From assembly GCA_000402515.1 (NCBI GenBank), contig AQRL01000038.1, positions 1-64,000 of the forward strand: 64,000 nt of DNA, in the 5' to 3' direction. A program made the position numbers and the translations under genes. Numbering within the stretch: the first letter of the stretch is position 1; every line of letters begins with the position of its first letter. The stretch comes from Nanoarchaeota archaeon SCGC AAA011-G17 (GTDB lineage Archaea > Nanobdellota > Nanobdellia > SCGC-AAA011-G17). Below are positions 24,186-32,088 of this stretch, piece after piece. The notes under the pieces are model-generated. The model was not told the DNA's origin. It saw only the letters and a program-made list of their open reading frames with translations, and ran no database searches.

Positions 24186-26075
24186 ATGTTTTTGACCCAG
24201 TTAACAGAGGAGATTAGAAAACATGGCGAGGGAGATATTGCTTTAGTAAGGAAAGCTTATAATTTTGCCAGAAAGATTCATAATGGGCAAAAAAGGATTT
24301 CTGGAGAGGATTATATAGTACATCTTGAGAATACTGCCTTGACATTAGCTGAGCTTGGAATTGATGAAAAAACCATTGCTGCAGGATTACTGCATGATTC
24401 TGTTGAAGATAATAAAACAGATTTAGAGACTATCAAAAAAGAGTTTGGGGAAGAGGTTGCTTTTTTGATTAATGCTGTTACTAAAATCAGCAAACTGCAG
24501 ATAATGGATTATAATGAAAATCAGGCTGAAAGCATCAGGAAAATGTTACTGAGTGCTTCTGAGGATATCAGGGTTATTTTGATAAAATTGGCTGATAGAT
24601 TGGACAATATGAATTCATTAAAATATTTCAATGAAGAAAAACAAAAAAGGATTGCCAAGGAAACTATGGATATTTATGTCCCTCTGGCTTATCGTATTGG
24701 ATTAAACAAAATAAAATCTGAATTGGAGGACTTAAGCTTTAAAATTCTAAACCCAGGGATTTATTATGGCATAAAAAATAAACTGACCAAGAAGAAAAAG
24801 GCAAGGGAGAGCTATTTGAAGGGTATAAAAGAGATGATTGAAGAGAAATTGAAAGATAACTTCAAAAACATTGAAATAGAGAGCAGGTCAAAATATTTTT
24901 ACAGCATTTACAAAAAGATGCTAGAAAAAAATTCTTCCTTTGACCAGATTTATGATAAGCTGGCTTTGAGGATTATAACTGAAAAGGTTGGGGATTGTTA
25001 TTCTATCCTTGGTATAATCCATTCTTTATGGAAACCAATTCCAAAAGAGTTTGATGATTATATTGCAAATCCAAAACCAAATTTATACCAGAGTTTACAT
25101 ACTGTTGTTGTTGGTCCAGATAAGGAGTTAGTTGAATTTCAGATAAGAACCAGAGAGATGCACAATATTGCTGAAGAGGGGATTGCAGCACATTGGCAAT
25201 ACAAGAAAGTCAGCGGGGATGAAAAGTTTGACAAAAAACTAAGCTGGCTAAAGCAGGTGTTTAGTTTTGGTGATAAGAACGGGAAGACATTTATTAATGC
25301 ATTAAAATTGGATTTATTTAGTGATAAAATCTTTGTTTTTACACCTAAAGGGGATGTTATTGAGCTGGTTAAGGGAAGCACGATTCTTGATTTTGCTTAT
25401 GCTGTACATAGCGGGCTGGGAGAGAAATGCACCGGCGGCAAGGTTAATGATAAATTTGTAAATATGAAATATGAATTAGATAATGGTGATTTGGTTGAGA
25501 TTATTACATCTAAACTGCAGAAGCCAAGCAACGATTGGTTAAAATTTGTAAAAACCCCAAAAGCAAGGGTTAAGATCAGAGAGGCGATAAGAGCAAGAAA
25601 GGAGATTCCTACAAGAATGAGTCCTATCTTGAATAAGAATGCAGAGAAGAGCGGGAATTTAATCTTGGCTGATGTTAAAAAAGCAAATGTAAAAATTGCA
25701 AGATGCTGCGACCCCTTGCCTGGCGATGATATCATTGGATTTGTTTCGAGAACGAATAAAGTTTTAGTCCATAAATATGACTGCAGCAAGATTAAAGCAA
25801 TTACAAAGAAGAGGATTAATGTTGAGTGGAATAATAATTTAGATTTTCCTGTCAGCCTTGATGTAGTTGCAATTGACAAGGTCGGCTTGCTTGCTGAGAT
25901 TATGAATATTATTGCTTCTCGTGGAGTCAATATAAAGAAGGCTAATTTGAATACTATTGAAAGAAATGTTGCTGAGCTTAATGTTGTTTTAGAAAAGGCA
26001 AATTTGGAAGAGATAAGAGAGCTAATTGAGATTATCAGAAAAGTAGCTGATGTAAAAAAAGTAAGTATAAGATAA
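24186..26075 (+). CDS. rel: bifunctional (p)ppGpp synthetase/hydrolase (RelA/SpoT homologue)
   Basis: Makes and degrades the alarmone (p)ppGpp. The HD hydrolase domain is intact: H46, H70-D71, E74-D75 (LLHDSVED) and LADRLDNM (135-142). The synthetase domain has SRSKYFYSIYKK, IYDKLALRII and KPNLYQSLHT (297-306) with VEFQIRT, where the catalytic Glu lies. A TGS domain (about 381-442) and C-terminal ACT domain (about 556-629) complete the long RSH form; 629 aa is slightly short. Long RSH proteins are usual in bacteria and uncommon in archaea, so transfer is likely. Own promoter (AGCTTTTTAAG). Confidence 0.95.
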   Translation: MFLTQLTEEIRKHGEGDIALVRKAYNFARKIHNGQKRISGEDYIVHLENTALTLAELGIDEKTIAAGLLHDSVEDNKTDLETIKKEFGEEVAFLINAVTKISKLQIMDYNENQAESIRKMLLSASEDIRVILIKLADRLDNMNSLKYFNEEKQKRIAKETMDIYVPLAYRIGLNKIKSELEDLSFKILNPGIYYGIKNKLTKKKKARESYLKGIKEMIEEKLKDNFKNIEIESRSKYFYSIYKKMLEKNSSFDQIYDKLALRIITEKVGDCYSILGIIHSLWKPIPKEFDDYIANPKPNLYQSLHTVVVGPDKELVEFQIRTREMHNIAEEGIAAHWQYKKVSGDEKFDKKLSWLKQVFSFGDKNGKTFINALKLDLFSDKIFVFTPKGDVIELVKGSTILDFAYAVHSGLGEKCTGGKVNDKFVNMKYELDNGDLVEIITSKLQKPSNDWLKFVKTPKARVKIREAIRARKEIPTRMSPILNKNAEKSGNLILADVKKANVKIARCCDPLPGDDIIGFVSRTNKVLVHKYDCSKIKAITKKRINVEWNNNLDFPVSLDVVAIDKVGLLAEIMNIIASRGVNIKKANLNTIERNVAELNVVLEKANLEEIRELIEIIRKVADVKKVSIR

Positions 26076-26083
26076 AAAAGAAA

Positions 26084-27136
26084 TTAACAACTGCCTGATA
26101 CTGCAGTTGAAGTGCTTAATGCATTTCCACATCCTTTTGTGTCTTTGTTGTATTTACAGAATTCTGCTTTTACAGGCTCTGCAGATATGCCACCGAAGGA
26201 ATATCTGTTGTTTGCCAGCCAAGTTGGTGAACCTTGCACATTCAGAGAGTCTGCAATTTTAATGTCCTGTCTTAGCAGTTCTTTTCCTTCTGTCCCTTTA
26301 AAGCAGGCTTCTATTTTTTCTATGTCTGTCCATGTTTCTTTTGCACAATTCTTCCAGTCTATTCCCTTTACTCCCTTTGTACTTCTGCAGTATATATAAT
26401 TAAACCACTGGTCTGGAGAGTATTTTTTTGTGCATAACTGGACCATGTCTTCATCAACTTCATACTGACCGTGAAGGCTTTGGAAATTTCCTCCTGCTTC
26501 ATTTGCTATATAATGCACTTCATATGCAAGAGAACTTCCGAAATTTGCAATCACTTCTTTTAACGCCTTTATAGCTTCCTTGCCATATGGGCAGTCAGAC
26601 ATTATGAAGACCTGCAAGTTATTTTTCTTTTCTTCCCTGCATGCCAGCGAGCCTTTACAGTCTTCATCAGCGCAGTCTATTTTACCGTTATTAGTATCAT
26701 CTATTTTGTTGTCACAGATTTCTTTTGCTGGATTGAAGCTAGAGCCAATATTCATAGATAGATAATTACCTGTATTTATTAGGAATTTTTCTACCTGAGC
26801 GTAATTTTTATCGCTCTTTATTGCATCTGTGAACAAAACAGCAGGCAGTACAGCCAGCTTATTTTTTTCATAGAGATCTTTCCCTTCTTTTGAGCTATAA
26901 TCCAGCTCTTTCACATTTATAGTTGGAAATACTGTTTTTAGCTGAGAAACAAGATATGCTGTGTCACAGTCTATACATCTTTTATCACTTATAACAATTG
27001 TATCAATCTTTCCTGAAGTTGTAGATGTTCCCTTATTCATCAAAAGATAGACAACAGCTATTGTCAAAATTAAGATTAAAACAAAAGGCCATCTTTTTTT
27101 TGTGTAGCTTAATGATTTTAAAACAAAAACTTTCAT
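26084..27136 (-). CDS. membrane-anchored thioredoxin/DsbA-like protein
   Basis: N-terminal TM anchor (WPFVLILILTIAVVYLLM), then two thioredoxin-like halves. The first has CIDCDT (C-x-x-C), the second has SDCPYGKEA, where the usual CPYC is CPYG so one redox Cys is missing. Between them is a Cys/Asp-rich linker (CDNKIDDTNNGKIDCADEDC) typical of secreted proteins with a calcium-loop-like motif. The tail contains GSPTWLANN, the cis-Pro loop of DsbA/thioredoxin proteins. Extracytoplasmic disulfide chemistry is likely. Partner unknown. Confidence 0.85.
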   Translation of the reverse strand: MKVFVLKSLSYTKKRWPFVLILILTIAVVYLLMNKGTSTTSGKIDTIVISDKRCIDCDTAYLVSQLKTVFPTINVKELDYSSKEGKDLYEKNKLAVLPAVLFTDAIKSDKNYAQVEKFLINTGNYLSMNIGSSFNPAKEICDNKIDDTNNGKIDCADEDCKGSLACREEKKNNLQVFIMSDCPYGKEAIKALKEVIANFGSSLAYEVHYIANEAGGNFQSLHGQYEVDEDMVQLCTKKYSPDQWFNYIYCRSTKGVKGIDWKNCAKETWTDIEKIEACFKGTEGKELLRQDIKIADSLNVQGSPTWLANNRYSFGGISAEPVKAEFCKYNKDTKGCGNALSTSTAVSGSC

Positions 27137-27189
27137 TGAAATACCCCCTTATTTTAGTTAGAGAATTATCTACTATTATAAAAAGGTTA

Positions 27190-27198
27190 TTATTATAA
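27190..27198. repeat. left 9-bp target site duplication
   Basis: TTATTATAA abuts the left inverted repeat. The same 9 bp follow the right inverted repeat at 30785-30793. Confidence 0.75.
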
Positions 27199-27222
27199 TT
27201 CTTTGTTACCTAAACGGGTGCT
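27199..27222 (+). repeat. left terminal inverted repeat
   Basis: 24 bp, TTCTTTGTTACCT at the outer end and GGGTGCT at the inner end. Differs from the right copy at two positions (A/T and C/A). Confidence 0.8.
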
Positions 27223-27301
27223 GGAATGGGGTGGAAAATGACTCCATCTAATTTTCTTAATATAAATTCTGAATTTTCTAATAATATAATGGAGGTGAAA
27301 A

Positions 27302-27421
27302 ATGTCTATACAAAATGGGTGGTCAGAAGAGATAATATTAGTAAGTCCTAAAGAGATTATTTTTGTTTTATCAGTAATGGTATTTATGTTTATCTTATTA
27401 CTTGTTGTTTCATTGACTTAG
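27302..27421 (+). CDS. 39-aa single-TM protein in mobile element
   Basis: GGAGGTGAAAA precedes ATG 27302, a strong ribosome binding site. The product is MSIQNGWSEEIILVSPKEII followed by a hydrophobic helix of about 18 residues (FVLSVMVFMFILLLVVSLT). Its 3' end overlaps the convergent 78-aa gene by 32 nt. No function recognised; small membrane proteins in elements can act as toxins or exclusion factors. Confidence 0.5.
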   Translation: MSIQNGWSEEIILVSPKEIIFVLSVMVFMFILLLVVSLT

Positions 27422-27626
27422 AAGCCTTATATTTAACTTTTTTAAGAAGTTTAAATCCAATTAAAATAAAGATAAAACATAATATAGCATATAAAATACT
27501 TTGCCACCAAATTATTTTATTAGAACTTCCTAAAATAACAACTACAACCAATCCAAGAAGTCCTAAAAATATTAACATTAAAGAAAAATACCAAGTAAAT
27601 TCCAAAGTTTCAGATATATCACTCAT
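27390..27626 (-). CDS. 78-aa membrane protein, two TM helices
   Basis: Two hydrophobic helices (WYFSLMLIFLGLLGLVVVVIL and WWQSILYAILCFIFILIGF) joined by a short loop, with a basic C-terminal tail. No recognised family. Lies inside the mobile element, convergent with the 39-aa protein. A promoter-like TTAAATATCGGCTTATC lies upstream on the minus strand. Confidence 0.6.
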   Translation of the reverse strand: MSDISETLEFTWYFSLMLIFLGLLGLVVVVILGSSNKIIWWQSILYAILCFIFILIGFKLLKKVKYKASKSMKQQVIR

Positions 27627-27760
27627 TTTCCTTTATACCCTAAAGGAAAGTAAGATAAGCCGATATTTAAGTATGTTGGTTTATCTTACTTAATTTAATC
27701 AAATTCAAAAGTTTACGAAAGCCTTAAATTCTTTTATTTTATTATAAAATAGGATAAAAA

Positions 27761-27859
27761 ATGAAATTTAATTTAAAAGATTTTTTAAAGGATTATGGAG
27801 TCATATTGCTATCAATCGTAACATTAGTGGTGTATTTAATCTTTACAATTTTAAATTAA
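27761..27859 (+). CDS. 32-aa single-TM peptide
   Basis: MKFNLKDFLKDYG then a hydrophobic helix (VILLSIVTLVVYLIFTILN) and stop, 2 nt before the next ATG. AGGATAAAAA precedes the start. Tight spacing to 27862 suggests translational coupling with the zinc-finger protein. Too short to classify. Confidence 0.45.
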   Translation: MKFNLKDFLKDYGVILLSIVTLVVYLIFTILN

Positions 27860-27861
27860 AA

Positions 27862-28239
27862 ATGGAACTATGCGAAACTTGTGGAAAGGGAATAAAGAAC
27901 AAAAAGGAAAAATCTGTTAGAGTGTATAAAGGAGAAAACAAGTATTATTGCAGTGAGAAATGCTTTCTTAATACAAGAGATATAATTGAAAATAAAGATG
28001 GCTTGAATTGTTGGATTAAGCATAAAGGAGTTAGTGAAAAAAGCAGAATCTTCTGTGACAAGATTGAATATATGCACAACAGAGATGCAGAAGAGGATAC
28101 TTTTGACCATCACTTAATGTTCTATTTGAATGGAGAACTGGTCTTTAAGGTCTGGCTGAAAAATAAATCAGGGGATATTCCATTTAATGATATTGATGAG
28201 GCTCTTGATAGTGTAGATATTTTAGTTAAAGAGAAATGA
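27862..28239 (+). CDS. zinc-finger protein, 125 aa, in mobile element
   Basis: N-terminal CETCGKG and YCSEKCF give a C-x-x-C...C-x-x-x-C finger of the TRASH/MYM type. The rest has acidic and aromatic patches (IFCDKIEYMHN, DHHLMFYLNGELVFKVWL), with no known domain. Cargo of the 3.6-kb element. Could be a regulator of the element or an antitoxin-like partner of the small membrane peptides; no direct support. Confidence 0.6.
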   Translation: MELCETCGKGIKNKKEKSVRVYKGENKYYCSEKCFLNTRDIIENKDGLNCWIKHKGVSEKSRIFCDKIEYMHNRDAEEDTFDHHLMFYLNGELVFKVWLKNKSGDIPFNDIDEALDSVDILVKEK

Positions 28240-28286
28240 GAAAAAAACAATAAATATGTAAGGTAGTATTTTTACATTAAAAAAGT

Positions 28287-29567
28287 TTAATTTTTATTTC
28301 CCCAATATTCAAAACCAACTATTTCACTAACCCTTTTAAGTATAATATCTATTTTTTTCTCTTTCTTAATTCTTTCTACTTCATTATAACAATTTGGACT
28401 AAAACTAAATGCCACTATCATTCCTTTCTTTTTATGGTCTCTTTCAATAGCAGTTAGGAATTTATCAATTTCTTCCCTTCCAACGCCATGCCCCCATCTT
28501 TTAACCTGAACAGGGACAGCCATAAAATCAACCCAACCATCAATACCCATATCCCCTGTTTTCTTTGGATTTACAGTTCCACCTAATTTTTCAACTATTA
28601 TTATTCTTGCAAATTCGTGTGGCTCCATCTTACTTAATTCTTTCTCACTTTCACCGCCTATAATCATAATATTTTTTCCTAATCTCTTTTTCATAACATC
28701 ACAGGCAGTTCTTGATAAGTCTATTCCAATCCATTTTCTGTTTAATTTATTTGCAATAGCAAGAGTAGTTCCACAACCACAAAAAGGGTCTAATATAATA
28801 TCCCCTTCTTTAGAACTTGCTTTAATTATCCTATCTAAAAGTAATTCTGGTTTTTGTGTAGGAAATCCTAATCTCTCTTTTGCTGTATTTGTTATTGATG
28901 GTATATCCCAAACATCATGAGGAACCCTACCTAAAGGATTTTTTCTTAAATATTTTTTATCTCCAATTATTTTATATTGAACTTTACATTTTTCTCTATA
29001 TGGTTCTCTAACAATATCAACATTAAAATTAAATTTATCTGATTTAGAATAAAAAAATATACTATCATGTTTTCTTGCCCATCTATCTTTACTTACACCA
29101 CCTACGCCATATTCCCATATAATTTCATTTTGAAATTTATCATATCCAAAAACTTCATCCATAACTTGTTTTAAATAATGCCCAGCGTGCCAATCACAAT
29201 GTAGATAAATACTTCCCGTTGGTTTAAGAACTCTCCAGCACTGCTCTAATCTTTCTCTCATGTAAGAGATATAAACATAGATACCCTTATGACCACCTTT
29301 CCATCTCTTTTCTATATCTTCATACTGTTTTAAGATATTTGGGTCTATTTTGCTTCTTAATTTTTCCCAATCCTTATCAGAAAATTTAAATTTTGATACT
29401 TTATCTTTAATCCAAAAATTCTCATACTCTTTTTGAGAAAAGAATGGTGGGTCTAAATAAATTAAATCAATGGAGTTATCTGGAAAGTTTTTTAAATCTT
29501 TCATTATGTCTAAACAATCCCCACAATAAATAACATTAGTTTCCATATTATTTTCATTAAATCCCAT
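28287..29567 (-). CDS. DNA methyltransferase fused to Mrr-like restriction domain
   Basis: Beta-class amino-methyltransferase order: catalytic DPPF (YLDPPFFSQ) first, then target region, then SAM motif DPFCGCGTTLAIA. These fit N6-adenine or N4-cytosine methylation. The last ~115 residues after the MTase have DMGIDGWVDF...VPVQVKRW, the D...QxK core of Mrr-type PD-(D/E)xK nucleases. One polypeptide would thus both modify and cut. ATG 29567 is chosen because the longer frame to 29612 overlaps the transposase and the MTase core is complete from here. Starts 5 nt after the transposase stop, same strand. Confidence 0.85.
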   Translation of the reverse strand: MGFNENNMETNVIYCGDCLDIMKDLKNFPDNSIDLIYLDPPFFSQKEYENFWIKDKVSKFKFSDKDWEKLRSKIDPNILKQYEDIEKRWKGGHKGIYVYISYMRERLEQCWRVLKPTGSIYLHCDWHAGHYLKQVMDEVFGYDKFQNEIIWEYGVGGVSKDRWARKHDSIFFYSKSDKFNFNVDIVREPYREKCKVQYKIIGDKKYLRKNPLGRVPHDVWDIPSITNTAKERLGFPTQKPELLLDRIIKASSKEGDIILDPFCGCGTTLAIANKLNRKWIGIDLSRTACDVMKKRLGKNIMIIGGESEKELSKMEPHEFARIIIVEKLGGTVNPKKTGDMGIDGWVDFMAVPVQVKRWGHGVGREEIDKFLTAIERDHKKKGMIVAFSFSPNCYNEVERIKKEKKIDIILKRVSEIVGFEYWGNKN

Positions 29568-29572
29568 AATTT

Positions 29573-30484
29573 TTAAATCCTTCTGTTTGCTAAAAATATT
29601 AATTCCAGCCATTTATTATTAGAATTTAGTTCTAAATCAGTAGCCAATTCATAAGGACAGCAATCAATCGCCTGATGTTTTGTTATGAAGTTATAATAAA
29701 TCTCATAACCTTTCATGATTGAATTAGCAGAATAAACAGAGCCGTGAAAACCTCTAAAGGTCTTTGTCCTTTGCCTTATATTGTTATGCAACCTTTCAAT
29801 CATAATGTTAAACCCTTCTCCAGCAGAGGCATTAACAACATTATGATTTATTTTGCTCTTTCCTTCTATCTTGTTTAATCCAAAAGAGTTTCTTAATGCT
29901 CTTCTGTAAGATGTTAAGCCGTCAGTTGTAACTATACTTACCTTATCTTCTGTCTTTAATTTGGCATTTTTCAAGACATCCTTTAATGCTCTCATAGTTC
30001 TTGATTTGACATATTCAGAAGCAACCATAAATCTTGTTTTACAATCTATTACATCAATAAACCAATTTTTATCTACTCCTTTTCTTTTATGGCTTTTTCT
30101 TCTGTTATATTCCATCTCATCTGCTTGTAACTCTTTGCCAACATTTAGTTTAATATTATCTGTAAAATTGCTTATCTGTCTTGAATATTTGATAATCCAT
30201 TTATAGATGGATTTGTGTGTTGAATTATGGGGATAGAATGCTTGTAAATGCTCCTGAACTTTTCTTGTAGAAACTCCCCTATAAAATAAATCCAGACAAA
30301 GAGTTATCTTTTGAGGGCTATTCCTCATTCTGTAAAAGCCATCATTTTCTACAAACCGATGAGAGCAGGATTTACACTTATATCTCTGGATTAATCCCCT
30401 ATTTTCAGTTTTTCTAAATCCGTCTTTCTTTATGCTTTCTTTTTTACATTCTTGGCATTTTATTGTATTTTTCATATTTAACAT
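29573..30484 (-). CDS. IS6/IS240-like DDE transposase with zinc ribbon
   Basis: N-terminal zinc ribbon (CQECKKE...CKSCSHRF), helix-turn-helix (YRGVSTRKVQEHL), then the DDE catalytic domain: LQADEMEY, VTTDGLTSY and GEGFNIMIERLHNNIRQR with Glu in ERLHNN, followed by TFRGFHGSVYSA and GYEIYYNFITKHQ. 303 aa, apparently intact. The motif set fits archaeal IS6-like elements. It lies inside a cargo-carrying element whose inverted repeats sit 2.4 kb to the left and 0.3 kb to the right. Likely mobilises the whole unit. Confidence 0.88.
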   Translation of the reverse strand: MLNMKNTIKCQECKKESIKKDGFRKTENRGLIQRYKCKSCSHRFVENDGFYRMRNSPQKITLCLDLFYRGVSTRKVQEHLQAFYPHNSTHKSIYKWIIKYSRQISNFTDNIKLNVGKELQADEMEYNRRKSHKRKGVDKNWFIDVIDCKTRFMVASEYVKSRTMRALKDVLKNAKLKTEDKVSIVTTDGLTSYRRALRNSFGLNKIEGKSKINHNVVNASAGEGFNIMIERLHNNIRQRTKTFRGFHGSVYSANSIMKGYEIYYNFITKHQAIDCCPYELATDLELNSNNKWLELIFLANRRI

Positions 30485-30489
30485 TATTA

Positions 30490-30560
30490 AGTTATACTAT
30501 ATATAGTAATACTAACTAATATATAAACCTTTCGTTTCAAAGTTATACTAAAAATAGTAA
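30490..30560. promoter_or_regulatory. two 20-bp operator-like repeats between transposase and zinc-ribbon genes
   Basis: AGTTATACTANANATAGTAA occurs at 30490-30509 and 30541-30560 (18/20 identical), 51 bp apart and each partly palindromic. One is just before the transposase start, the other before the TATA box (GATTTATATAG) of the 49-aa zinc-ribbon gene. Coordinated control of both divergent genes is likely. Confidence 0.5.
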
Positions 30561-30593
30561 GATTTATATAGTAGTATGATATATCATCTAATT

Positions 30594-30743
30594 ATGCCAG
30601 AAATACAGATAAAAGTAAAGGGATATAAGTGTAATAATTGTGGCTATGAATGGTTGCCAAGAAGCCAAAAAGAAAGACCCTTAATTTGTCCTAAATGCAA
30701 ATCAGCAAGATGGGATAAAGAGCCACGAAAAAAGAAGCATTAA
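30594..30743 (+). CDS. 49-aa zinc-ribbon protein in mobile element
   Basis: CNNCGYEW and CPKCKSARW form a rubredoxin-like zinc ribbon, with a basic tail (RKKKH). GATTTATATAG about 25 nt upstream suggests a leaderless start at ATG 30594. Divergent from the transposase. Small zinc-ribbon proteins next to transposases may act as regulators; here also the last gene before the right inverted repeat. Confidence 0.6.
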   Translation: MPEIQIKVKGYKCNNCGYEWLPRSQKERPLICPKCKSARWDKEPRKKKH

Positions 30744-30760
30744 ATTTTTTTATTTGGCAT

Positions 30761-30784
30761 AGCACCCTTTAAGGTAACAAAGAA
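30761..30784 (-). repeat. right terminal inverted repeat
   Basis: Inverted copy of the left end, 22/24 identical; outer end AAAGAA abuts the target duplication. Confidence 0.8.
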
Positions 30785-30793
30785 TTATTATAA
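30785..30793. repeat. right 9-bp target site duplication
   Basis: TTATTATAA, identical to 27190-27198. Confidence 0.75.
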
Positions 30794-30797
30794 AAAA

Positions 30798-30815
30798 GGA
30801 AGATAAAAATCTTCC
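30798..30815. terminator. short hairpin just outside the mobile element
   Basis: GGAAGAT-AAAA-ATCTTCC, a perfect 7-bp stem with an AAAA loop. Followed by TGCCTC then a T-rich stretch. Could be a terminator or RNA structure near the insertion site. Confidence 0.3.
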
Positions 30816-30923
30816 CTGCCTCTTTTTGGTGTCTCTTTTTCACCAGGCATTAAGAATGGTAGATAAGAACCAGAAAGTGGTGTTTAAAAAGACTTTTATG
30901 ATTAAATAGTCATGTTCGTAAAA

Positions 30924-31346
30924 TTATTGTTTTATTATGGTTATTATAATATTTCTGTTTCTTGGTCCGTCAAACTCTGCTAAAATTATTGACTGCCATG
31001 TTCCCAAATCTAATTTTCCACTTTTAATTGGAATTGTTTTAGAAGAACCTATGAGCATTGCTTTCAGATGGGCAGGCGCATTTTTCCTTTCATTAGGCGG
31101 GCAGTTTCTTTTTTCTATATCATCGTGTTTATAATGATTATTAGAAGGAATTAATTCTTCAAAAAAACAATTTATATCCCCTATTAATCTTTCTTCATTT
31201 TCATTAATTAATATTGCTGCTGTTGTGTGCTGTGCATAAATCTGGCATAATCCTTCTTTTATTCCTGACTTTTTTACTATCTCTTCTACTTTATTTGTTA
31301 TATTTATTAATTCCTGCTTCTTTTCTGTGTTTATTGTTAGCTGCAT
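30924..31346 (-). CDS. YjbQ/UPF0047 family protein
   Basis: Characteristic YjbQ features: QHTTAAILINENE, HYKHDD, NAPAHLKAMLIGSS and LGTWQSIILAEFDGPRNR. 140 aa. Members show weak thiamine-phosphate synthase activity in vitro, but the physiological role is not settled. Stands alone on the minus strand next to the mobile element. Confidence 0.92.
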   Translation of the reverse strand: MQLTINTEKKQELINITNKVEEIVKKSGIKEGLCQIYAQHTTAAILINENEERLIGDINCFFEELIPSNNHYKHDDIEKRNCPPNERKNAPAHLKAMLIGSSKTIPIKSGKLDLGTWQSIILAEFDGPRNRNIIITIIKQ

Positions 31347-31489
31347 TTGATATCCAAAATAAGAAAGGTTTAATAAATTAGTGGTTTAGAACAAATAAAA
31401 AATAAGTTAACTAACATAACGTAGTAACAAATAGAAAGATTTATAAAGGAAAGAAGTAGCTTAAATTTATATATTTAAAGGAGAATAAA

Positions 31490-31978
31490 ATGAGAAAATT
31501 ATTATTAGCATTACCTTTTATTGCAGCAAGTATTTTTTCTAGTTGTAGCAAGGATGTTACTGCTCCAAAAATAGAAGAAGAAGTAAATCCTACTGAAGTT
31601 GTTGCTAATTATTTTAGTTTAACAGAAAGATTTCCTAGTGTGGATTCTGTGACAGTTGAAGGTAAAGATGTTTCTGTATATGGAGATTTTATTGACCCGT
31701 ATAATACAACAGGAATAGATAGCACCTATTTTAATGGAGAAACAATAACAGTAAGAGTAACAAAAACACCCCGTGTTGACCATATAAATGTGGATATTGG
31801 AGAGATAGATATTAATGATGATGCACCAACATTTAGACTTGGTACATTAACTCCACGTAAACAATTTTTGGATGTATTTTATGAAATATTTTCAAGGAAA
31901 CATGACGGACCAGATGGTTTTAAATGGTTCGGTGAGTACTATTGGAATACTGTGGAGAATAATATAAACAGGCAATAG
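31490..31978 (+). CDS. predicted lipoprotein, 162 aa
   Basis: Signal peptide with a lipobox-like end (AASIFSSC then SKDVTAPK), so Cys19 would be the lipidated residue. The mature part is a beta-rich acidic domain without recognised family. The signal and S-C-S-K-D start resemble Bacteroidetes lipoproteins, hinting at transfer. Ribosome binding site AAAGGAG precedes ATG 31490. Confidence 0.7.
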   Translation: MRKLLLALPFIAASIFSSCSKDVTAPKIEEEVNPTEVVANYFSLTERFPSVDSVTVEGKDVSVYGDFIDPYNTTGIDSTYFNGETITVRVTKTPRVDHINVDIGEIDINDDAPTFRLGTLTPRKQFLDVFYEIFSRKHDGPDGFKWFGEYYWNTVENNINRQ

Positions 31979-32088
31979 AAGTAAATGTATGCTTTTTTTA
32001 ACTTTTTAGTATATCAATTAGGATACCACCCCAAACAAATTAATAACAAGATTTATATAGTTTCTAAGTTTTTTAAAATAAATAAAAA

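Larger units (their letters stand above)
27199..30784 (-). mobile_element. 3.6-kb IS-type element carrying a methyltransferase-Mrr gene
   Basis: Bounded by 24-bp inverted repeats (22/24 identical; 27199-27222 and 30761-30784, reading inward TTCTTTGTTACCT...GGGTGCT) and a 9-bp direct duplication outside both ends. Inside are an IS6/IS240-like DDE transposase with zinc ribbon, a DNA methyltransferase fused to an Mrr-like domain, three small membrane proteins and two zinc-binding proteins. The ends match exactly at the cargo boundaries, so this looks like one unit rather than an IS beside a restriction gene. Mobility today is inferred. Confidence 0.82.

Noticed and set aside
27175-27186. ATTATAAAAAGG near both ends of the mobile element as a 12-13 bp target duplication
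   Set aside because: The copies differ in length and are not adjacent to the left inverted repeat; the 9-bp TTATTATAA fits both ends exactly.
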